Part shown: positions 8,072 through 14,420 of the stretch, one piece after another
How positions within the stretch are numbered: position 1 is the stretch's first letter
How the letters are laid out: the number at the start of each line of letters is the position of its first letter
Assembly (NCBI GenBank): GCA_051657905.1
Contig: JBOFLO010000047.1
Coordinates: forward strand, 1-16,027
Length of the DNA: 16,027 nucleotides
Source of the DNA: JBOFLO01 sp051657905
GTDB taxonomy: Bacteria > Patescibacteriota > Gracilibacteria > UBA1369
Reading direction: 5' to 3'
The notes under the pieces: model-generated
What the model saw: only the letters and a program-made list of their open reading frames with translations
What the model was told of the DNA's origin: nothing
Databases searched by the model: none
Made by a program: the position numbers and the translations under genes

Positions 8072-8992
8072 ATGGATTTTAAAAATATTATCGGTCACAA
8101 AAAGCAGCTGGAATTTCTGGAAAGAAATTTACAGGAGGGGAATTTGGCTCATGCCTATTTATTTGCAGGTCCGGCCGATATAGGTAAATTTACTGTGGCG
8201 AAAATTTTTGCCAAAATGATTCAGACAGAGGAGCTTTCGGTGGAGGAAGCACACGCTTTGAATGGGCAGATAGAGAAGGGGATTCATTTGGATACCATGG
8301 TTTTTCCTAAAGGCGAGGATGATTCTATTAAGATAGAAACGGTGCGGGGAATTTTGAATAATTTACAAATGAGTGGAACGGCGAGATATAGGGTTTTGGT
8401 GATTGAGGAAATTGAGAGGATGACGCCGGAAGCAGCCAATGCGATGTTGAAAATGTTGGAAGAGCCGCCGAGCAAAGTTATTTATGTTTTTACTACTTCC
8501 AAGGCGGATTTGATATTGGAGACGATTATGTCGCGGGTGAGAAGAATTGATTTTGGCGTGATGAATGAGGAGGAATTGTTGGTGGCTTTGAGCAATAGAT
8601 TTAGATTGAAGGACAGTCAACAATTAGGCAGAGTAGCGAGCCTTTCGATGGGTCGGGTAGCCAAGGCTTTAAAGCTAATGGAGAATGAAGAAGTGTTGGA
8701 GACTTATGAGAAGTTTTATTTGGAGATTAAAAACTTTTTGAAAAATAAGCAGGTTAGTAAAGGATTTGGTTTTATCGGACAAATTCATAATGATCCATTG
8801 CTGACCAGAATTTTTATTGATTTGGCTTTTACGGTAATGCGCGAGGAATTGATGTTGGCTATGAAAAATGGTGATGAAGGTTTAATTTTGGCGAGAGTTG
8901 CTAATATTGAAAAATTGTTTGAGTTGAAGAAACTTTCGGAAACCAACGTTAATAATAGGCTTTTATTGGAGAATTTTATTTTAAGTATTTAA
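8072..8992 (+). CDS. holB: DNA polymerase III delta-prime-like clamp-loader subunit
   Basis: The product (306 aa) is an AAA+ family clamp-loader subunit, expected to help load the sliding clamp with delta and gamma/tau. The N-terminus NIIGHKKQLEFLE and AHAYLFAGP are typical of delta-prime. The P-loop position reads GPADIGKF (33-40), with Phe where Ser/Thr normally follows GK. The Walker B region is VLVIEEIERMT (109-119, with EE in place of DE/DD), followed by NAMLKMLEEPP (123-133) and the arginine-finger-type SR (154-155; SRVRR instead of SRCQ). The four-cysteine zinc module of many bacterial homologues is absent; residues 55-75 contain no cysteine. These changes suit a subunit that does not itself hydrolyse ATP. 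It has a good ribosome-binding site and is followed after 3 bases by the TPR gene. A diverged gamma/tau paralogue is a less likely alternative. Confidence 0.85.
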   Translation: MDFKNIIGHKKQLEFLERNLQEGNLAHAYLFAGPADIGKFTVAKIFAKMIQTEELSVEEAHALNGQIEKGIHLDTMVFPKGEDDSIKIETVRGILNNLQMSGTARYRVLVIEEIERMTPEAANAMLKMLEEPPSKVIYVFTTSKADLILETIMSRVRRIDFGVMNEEELLVALSNRFRLKDSQQLGRVASLSMGRVAKALKLMENEEVLETYEKFYLEIKNFLKNKQVSKGFGFIGQIHNDPLLTRIFIDLAFTVMREELMLAMKNGDEGLILARVANIEKLFELKKLSETNVNNRLLLENFILSI

Positions 8993-8995
8993 TAT

Positions 8996-9820
8996 ATGTG
9001 GGAAATAATAATTTTTGCGGTTAGTTTGCTTTTACTGGGAGTGGTGTTTGTACATCGCTGGTATTTACTTGAGAAAGGGCAGTTGTTTGGGAAAATGGTT
9101 TTGAAGAGGGGGATGAATTTACCAAGTAAATTAACTAAGGAAGATCATGAAGTTACGGTCAAGGAAATGATTCCTAAGGCTGATACTATTGATCCGAAAT
9201 TGGCGGTGAAGGGTGATGTGCTATTTAAAAAAGCTGAATTGGCTTTGAAGAAAGGGGACTTGGATGGAGCGGAAAAATTGTTTATTCAATCTATTTCCAT
9301 GAATCCTTCCAAAGTGGAAACTCATGCTAGATTGGGTTCAATTTATTTGAATGATCAATCATATAGTAAGGCTGAATTAATTTATAGAAAATTAATTATT
9401 ACTGATCCGGACAATCCTACTTATTATAGCAATTTAGGTTTAGCGCTTTTCCAACAAGAAAAATTTGAAGATGCTAGAGCGTTTTATGAAAAGGCGATTG
9501 AGCTGGATGATCAAAGACCGGGGAGATTTTATAGTTTGTCGCGTATAAATTATCAATTGGGGGATTTTGATAATGCGATTTTAAATATTCAAAAGGCTAT
9601 TACTTTGGATCCGGAAAATTTGGATTATGGATTAACTTTAAGTCATTGGTATTTTGAAAAAGCGATGACGGCAGATGCAAAAGTTATTTTGAAAAAAATC
9701 CTGCATCATTGGCCGGAGAATGAAGAGGCTTTGGCGATGATGAAGACGATTAATGAGCAGGGTGGGGAGAAGGGTAAAGAAGATGGAAAGGAAAAATTGG
9801 AAGAGAAGAAAGAGGATTAA
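8996..9820 (+). CDS. Membrane-anchored TPR-repeat protein
   Basis: The product (274 aa) starts with one N-terminal membrane helix (about 3-20, IIIFAVSLLLLGVVFV) and then HRW. A linker follows to about 70, then about five tetratricopeptide repeats (71-104, 107-140, 141-174, 175-208 and a weaker 209-242), with the usual A..Y...A...Y..AI.LDP pattern. The tail (255-274) is highly charged, almost only K, E, G and D. TPR arrays are protein-binding scaffolds; the partner cannot be read from sequence. Few positive residues precede the helix and HRW plus many lysines follow it, so a cytoplasmic TPR domain is likely. Its ATG lies three bases after the delta-prime stop with no Shine-Dalgarno, so the two are probably co-transcribed and translationally coupled. 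The function is unknown. Confidence 0.88.
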   Translation: MWEIIIFAVSLLLLGVVFVHRWYLLEKGQLFGKMVLKRGMNLPSKLTKEDHEVTVKEMIPKADTIDPKLAVKGDVLFKKAELALKKGDLDGAEKLFIQSISMNPSKVETHARLGSIYLNDQSYSKAELIYRKLIITDPDNPTYYSNLGLALFQQEKFEDARAFYEKAIELDDQRPGRFYSLSRINYQLGDFDNAILNIQKAITLDPENLDYGLTLSHWYFEKAMTADAKVILKKILHHWPENEEALAMMKTINEQGGEKGKEDGKEKLEEKKED

Positions 9821-9829
9821 TATTTATTT

Positions 9830-9870
9830 AAAAATCCCCTGGCTAGCGGAAGGTAGGGCAGGGGATTTTT
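9830..9870. terminator. Bidirectional intrinsic terminator between convergent genes
   Basis: AAAAATCCCCTG (9830-9841) pairs perfectly over 12 bases with CAGGGGATTTTT (9859-9870) around a 17-base loop. T runs lie at the end of the stem on either strand. It sits between the TPR gene stop (9820, plus) and the surface-protein stop (9883, minus) and can serve both. Confidence 0.9.
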
Positions 9871-9882
9871 TGTTGAAACTTA

Positions 9883-12800
9883 CTATAGAGTTGGGGCAAT
9901 TGGTGGTTTTTTGGTTTGCTTGTTTCTTAATGAGAAGGCAGCTCCACCGATTACTAATATTCCAATCAAGCCCAGTATATATCTCAACCAATCATTGGTT
10001 GGTCCGGACTGTGCGCTGTCAGCGGAAACTGTGAAAGGAATTTTTAGAGTTTCGGATTGAGCTCCGTCGCTACGGCGATAAGCTGTGACATAAACTGTGT
10101 GTTCACCTGGTGGAAGGTCGGCTGGGGCGGAGAGACGGAAGTCTTCGTCTAGGGAGTCGGCGATAAGGGCGGAGCTGACTATGTCGGACTGCCAATTGGC
10201 AACAACTTTGCTTGGTTCTTTAATATTTCCGGCAAGCACTGGACGGAAATTTCCCGGATCAATTTCTATTTTTAATTCGCCTAAAAGTGCTTCGGTAGGA
10301 ATTGGTTTGTTGCCGAGGGTGTCAACATTCGGGTTGAGAATTTTCAAAGTGCTGTCTACTTTGAATTCCACTTCTTCAGAATACAATTCCTGGGCATTGT
10401 GAGCCATGGCAAGATAAGTATTGTCGATTAAAGATTTTTCTGAATCTAGTAAGAAAACACTATTGTTGCCGGTTGGGGTTTCACCTAATAATTGAATTTT
10501 ATTAATGAATTTCGCTTCCTCTGGATTTTCGGGATCGAGGGATTTGGTGATGAATTTCGCTAGAATTGATTGGACGTATTCGGTGAATTTTTGATCGTAG
10601 ATTTCGTTGCGTTGTTGATCATTTAAATTTTCATCGGCATTTAATTCTTCTTGTAATTTAATAGAAATTTCTTCGAAATCGGCTCGATCAAAAATATAAA
10701 TATCCACTTCACCCTTAGCGGTGTTGATACCTTTTACAAGTGGGCTTTCATCACCAGTTAACATTTGTTCTTCTGGAGTGGTGATGATTAGCATATTGCT
10801 TCCCGGCTGACCATTGGATTGATTTGGGTTTGTTCCTAAGCTTAATTCTTCGTAAGCATCACTTAAACCATCGCCGTCGGAATCGGTTTCGGTTGGGTTG
10901 GTTTGAGCTAAACATTCCAGTTGATCGGAAAGTCCGTCGCCGTCGGAATCACTGTTTTGATTAATGCTAATTCCGTATTGGCTGCTGAAATCAGCGTAAT
11001 TACAAGTTAGAGAAAGTTGGCGTACGGTTTTATTTGATTCGTGACCATAGATTCCGGATCCTGTGGATTGTATTGAATCAACAGGCGTTTGTTCAGTGAC
11101 AAAAATTATTTCTTCGGGAGTGACGGTCGGAGGAGCTGTTTGTTCGGATTGAATTGTTTGTTGGGGAGCAGGGGATTCCGGTTGAGGAGTTACTGGTGGC
11201 TCTGGTTGTAATGGTTGTTCAGGACGAGTTGGGTCTGGTTGAACTACCGGATTTTCTGGTTGAGTTGGGGTTTCAGGCTGGGTTGGTTGTTCTGGAGTGG
11301 AAGGATTTCCTTGAGAAGATGGTTGGCCAAATCCACCACCTGCTCCTCCGCCTCCGCCTCCTGTTACTGGAGGAATTGCGGGAGCTTCAATAGTGAAGGC
11401 TGAAATATTTAAAAGATTGCTGTCCTGATCATCGCCGTCGGTAACTGTTATTGAACAGGCGTAGGTGCCAGCAGGTAGGGTGTTGAAAGTGATGGTGTTA
11501 TTTCCGACTACGGCTGTGGTGGTAGCGGAAGTGCAGGCCCCGCCATAAGTAATGGTTCCGGCTGAGGTGGAGGAGAAGGTGTAGGTTGGGGTGTCGTCTG
11601 TGGTTGGAGTTGGGACTGGTGTTACCTCGGCTATGACTGGAGCAGGACCAATAGCTTCGGTAATTTCAAAGTTGTTTACAGACAAAAGATTACTATCATT
11701 ATCGCTGCTATCAGTTACTAAAATTGTACAATTGGAATGCGTTCCAACAGCCAAGACATTGAAAGTGATAGTATTGTTTCCAATGACGGCTGCGGTGGTA
11801 GCTGATGAACAATCGCCGCCATAAGTAATGGTTCCGGCTTCATCGGAAGAGAAAGTGTAGTTGGGAGTGGTGTCAGTGGTTGGGGTTGGGACTGGTGTTA
11901 CTTCGGCTATAACTGGAGGAGTAACATCGGGTTCTGTCATTTCTACAGCCCCCATATCACTGGTTACTAATTGTGGTCTATTAATGCCGCGTTGATCTTG
12001 AGCAATGTCCAAAGCATTATCGGCGGCGTTGAGGGCGGGGGAGAGAGCGTTTAATAAACGGGTAAGAGTTAAACCTCCATTGTCAGCCAATGCTTCGAGT
12101 AAAGCGCTTTCGCCGGTGATATCATCTGGGTCTAAAGTTATTGCACAATTAAGACCAAGGTCGGAAATTAAATTATTGCCTAGTGAGAAAATGTTGGTGC
12201 CTGGAAAAATAGTATCGATATAACAATCTTCTCCAGCCTGATCTGCCTGATTGTCGGAAATAATGCTGTTGGTTAAATTGATAATACCGCCGCCAGTTGT
12301 ATAGATACCGCCGCCGAAACCTGTTGAAGTAACACCTCTGTTTCTAGCAAAATTATTAGCGATAGTGGAGTGGATAATATTCATTACTCCACCGTCATTT
12401 CTAACTCCTCCACCTTGATTGGACTGAGGGGGAAACGCTAATGCGGAATTGTCATTGTTGGTGATTGTACTATTAATAATGCTACTGGTGACGTCACTGG
12501 CAGCACGCACTGAAACGCCGGACGTAGTATTATTAGCAATTGTAGTTCTAAGTAAATTTAAACTGGCACCAAAGGTATTGATGGTTAAGTTACCACCAAA
12601 AAATAATCCCGCACTCGGCGTGTTACCTAAGAAGCTGGAATCCGTAATATTAATTACACCTACATCTCCACCAAAATCGTAAGCTGTTAAATCAAAATCG
12701 GCAAGGCTGGGTCCAAAATTTTCATTGAAAACTGTTCTTAAAATATTCACTGTGTATTCGACTACTTCGCCCGTATCAGGTGGTGTTAAAAAAACTCCTC

Positions 12801-14331
12801 CACCATCATTTCCCTCAAATAAACTATCGATTATTTCAATGAGAATTGAAGAAGGGTTTGGGGGCATACTAAGATCATTGTAGATAGTGACGCCCTCATT
12901 GTTGATAAAATCTGTATTGACGACACTTAGGTCGTCATTAGCGATAATGATACTAAGCGCGTCATTATTGGAAAAAATAGCGTCGGTGATTGAGGTTTCA
13001 GCACCTGTCATAATTGCCGCCCCCTGATCACCAGCAATGTTACCATCAAAAAGAATGTTTTCGATGGTTAAATCACTATCGACTGGATAAGTGACCTCTC
13101 CCGGTCCGCATTCTTCCCCACATTCTTCATCTGCAGTCACGGGGTTGGTGTAAATCGCTCCGCCAAATTCGCCAGCGGTATTATTAGTGAAACCGATGTC
13201 TGGCTGATCGGCAGTTATGGAAACTTCACAAGCTTCAAATGCGGAACTACAATAAACCGCCCCACCGTCGAAAGCAGCAGAATTTTGATCAAAATTAACA
13301 TTAACTAGCGTGAGAGTTTTTAATACTCCGCTGAAAAAAGGAAAATCCAGAAGAATAGCTCCACCAGAATTAGAAGCAGTATTAAGTATGAAATTAGAGT
13401 CGGAAATATTAGCAAAATCGAAGTTAGAATAGATGGCCCCAGCTGTTATAGCTTGATTTCCCTGGAAAATTGAATTGGTGATTTCCAAAGTATTACCGAA
13501 TCCATGAATTGCTCCGCCAAATTCGCCAGTATTATTAGTGAAATCAGTATTACTAATATTAATAGGTGTAGCAGTGCTTTCAATATTGATACCACCGCCA
13601 AAACTGCCGGTGTTTTCGTAAATTCCATCAGTGTAAGTGCCCGTGCTGGTAATATTTACGCCGGTGGAATTGGTATCAATGAAAATTCCTCCACCGGGAG
13701 TGTAGACTGGGCCAAAGTCATCATATTCGGCGGAATTATTAAAAACTTCTGTGTCAGTCATAGTAAGGGAGCCGTTTGGGCCTACGTAAAGCGCTCCTCC
13801 GCGATCGGTGGCGGTGCTGTTGGAAAGGTTAACGTTGTTGAGAGTTAAATCGTGACCGGCACCCGACAAATAAATCAGCCCACCATCGTCAGCATTTCCA
13901 TTAATTAAATTTAAATGATGGATTTCCATTGTTCCAGGCTCTATACCGCTTAAAGAAAAAACGCGGCTAAGATTATTCGCATCAATAGTTACTGCCGGTT
14001 CAGCACCTGGTGCAGGGGCAACGCCGGTTATATTAATATAGGCATTGTTAAATTCGTTTGGGAAAAAGCCAATCTCTCCTTGTTGCAAAGTGATGGTGTT
14101 GTCGCCGCCTGGTGTTACTAAAACCGTATCGCCATCATAAACGCATCCGCCAAAATCTGCTCCACTGCCGACGGCGTTAACGGCCTCGCGCAATTCGCAA
14201 CCCGGCCCATCATTGTCAGTATCCACGTCTACGGTTACAGCAAAAGCCGTGCTGCTAATATTAAATAGAAAAATTGCCAATGCCAAACGGGCACAACTTT
14301 TTTTCAAGCCGGAAACCACTGTATGTTGCAT
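9883..14331 (-). CDS. Large beta-helix surface protein with two Ig-like domains, TSP3 stalk and C-terminal membrane anchor
   Basis: The product has 1482 aa. Residues 1-31 are a signal peptide (LKKSC basic start, AFA cleavage). A CSLREA-like motif (GCELREAVNA) is followed by a right-handed parallel beta-helix to about residue 800, with repeated GGAIY, GGAVY and NN(T/S)A coils. It ends in a choice-of-anchor-Q-like segment (ADNGGLTLT, SPALNAAD, DQRGINRP, DMGAVE). Two Ig-like domains, each with a cysteine pair, span 803-983. A Gly-rich hinge and a Pro/Gln/Glu linker run to about 1075. TSP3 calcium loops (DSDGDGLSD twice) lie near 1124-1164. The conserved region reaches about 1440, then a membrane helix (about 1447-1468) and a lysine-rich tail (RNKQTKK). 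There is no LPXTG. The C-terminal part is closely related to that of the 1780-7047 protein, while the head matches the type at 1-1770. The stop is TAG. The ligand is unknown. Confidence 0.9.
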   Translation of the reverse strand: MQHTVVSGLKKSCARLALAIFLFNISSTAFAVTVDVDTDNDGPGCELREAVNAVGSGADFGGCVYDGDTVLVTPGGDNTITLQQGEIGFFPNEFNNAYINITGVAPAPGAEPAVTIDANNLSRVFSLSGIEPGTMEIHHLNLINGNADDGGLIYLSGAGHDLTLNNVNLSNSTATDRGGALYVGPNGSLTMTDTEVFNNSAEYDDFGPVYTPGGGIFIDTNSTGVNITSTGTYTDGIYENTGSFGGGINIESTATPINISNTDFTNNTGEFGGAIHGFGNTLEITNSIFQGNQAITAGAIYSNFDFANISDSNFILNTASNSGGAILLDFPFFSGVLKTLTLVNVNFDQNSAAFDGGAVYCSSAFEACEVSITADQPDIGFTNNTAGEFGGAIYTNPVTADEECGEECGPGEVTYPVDSDLTIENILFDGNIAGDQGAAIMTGAETSITDAIFSNNDALSIIIANDDLSVVNTDFINNEGVTIYNDLSMPPNPSSILIEIIDSLFEGNDGGGVFLTPPDTGEVVEYTVNILRTVFNENFGPSLADFDLTAYDFGGDVGVINITDSSFLGNTPSAGLFFGGNLTINTFGASLNLLRTTIANNTTSGVSVRAASDVTSSIINSTITNNDNSALAFPPQSNQGGGVRNDGGVMNIIHSTIANNFARNRGVTSTGFGGGIYTTGGGIINLTNSIISDNQADQAGEDCYIDTIFPGTNIFSLGNNLISDLGLNCAITLDPDDITGESALLEALADNGGLTLTRLLNALSPALNAADNALDIAQDQRGINRPQLVTSDMGAVEMTEPDVTPPVIAEVTPVPTPTTDTTPNYTFSSDEAGTITYGGDCSSATTAAVIGNNTITFNVLAVGTHSNCTILVTDSSDNDSNLLSVNNFEITEAIGPAPVIAEVTPVPTPTTDDTPTYTFSSTSAGTITYGGACTSATTTAVVGNNTITFNTLPAGTYACSITVTDGDDQDSNLLNISAFTIEAPAIPPVTGGGGGGAGGGFGQPSSQGNPSTPEQPTQPETPTQPENPVVQPDPTRPEQPLQPEPPVTPQPESPAPQQTIQSEQTAPPTVTPEEIIFVTEQTPVDSIQSTGSGIYGHESNKTVRQLSLTCNYADFSSQYGISINQNSDSDGDGLSDQLECLAQTNPTETDSDGDGLSDAYEELSLGTNPNQSNGQPGSNMLIITTPEEQMLTGDESPLVKGINTAKGEVDIYIFDRADFEEISIKLQEELNADENLNDQQRNEIYDQKFTEYVQSILAKFITKSLDPENPEEAKFINKIQLLGETPTGNNSVFLLDSEKSLIDNTYLAMAHNAQELYSEEVEFKVDSTLKILNPNVDTLGNKPIPTEALLGELKIEIDPGNFRPVLAGNIKEPSKVVANWQSDIVSSALIADSLDEDFRLSAPADLPPGEHTVYVTAYRRSDGAQSETLKIPFTVSADSAQSGPTNDWLRYILGLIGILVIGGAAFSLRNKQTKKPPIAPTL
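10019..11064 (-). repeat. Shared membrane-proximal module, copy B
   Basis: This is homologous to copy A (1913-2955), in direct orientation about 8.1 kb away. Protein blocks such as RPVLAGNIKEPSKVVANWQS and SLDEDFRLSAP are identical between copies. The adjacent membrane helices are different sequences, so similarity ends sharply at the membrane. Confidence 0.85.
11117..11302 (-). repeat. Low-complexity Pro/Gln/Glu linker
   Basis: This encodes about 60 residues of PEQPTQPETPTQPENP-like units between the Gly-rich hinge (GGGGGGAGGGFG, about 11327-11365) and the calcium-binding stalk. It corresponds to 3030-3255 but is shorter and richer in glutamate. Confidence 0.7.
11385..11930 (-). repeat. Tandem pair of Ig-like modules
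   Basis: Two copies of about 90 codons each start with PVIAEVTPVPTPT, contain YTFSS..AGTITYGG.C and G(T/N)NTITFN-like strands, and close with a second Cys and an SNLL strand. The unit also occurs once in the 1755-aa protein (about 3335-3600), and its first residues appear at the truncated end of the protein at 1-1770. The two cysteines probably form a disulfide outside the cell. Confidence 0.75.
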
Positions 14332-14355
14332 AATTTTTTATTTTACTTACGCCCG

Positions 14356-14385
14356 ATTATACCCCAGCAGTTTGGAGCAAGGCAA
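14356..14385 (-). promoter_or_regulatory. Promoter of the 1482-aa surface-protein gene
   Basis: On the minus strand a perfect TATAAT (14356-14361) lies 18 bases from TTGCCT (14380-14385, four of six). The start point would be about 18 bases before ATG 14331. The leader is AT-rich without a Shine-Dalgarno. Confidence 0.55.
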
Positions 14386-14388
14386 CTG

Positions 14389-14413
14389 AAAAAGGCCCTA
14401 TAAAGCCGTTTTT
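14389..14413 (-). terminator. Probable terminator of the VanW-family gene
   Basis: AAAAAGGC (14389-14396) pairs with GCC-G-TTTTT (14405-14413) with one bulged base. On the minus strand it is followed by the T run. It lies just past the stop at 14421 and just before the -35 of the next gene. The GC part of the stem is only three pairs, so strength is uncertain. Confidence 0.5.
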
Positions 14414-14420
14414 GGAAATT

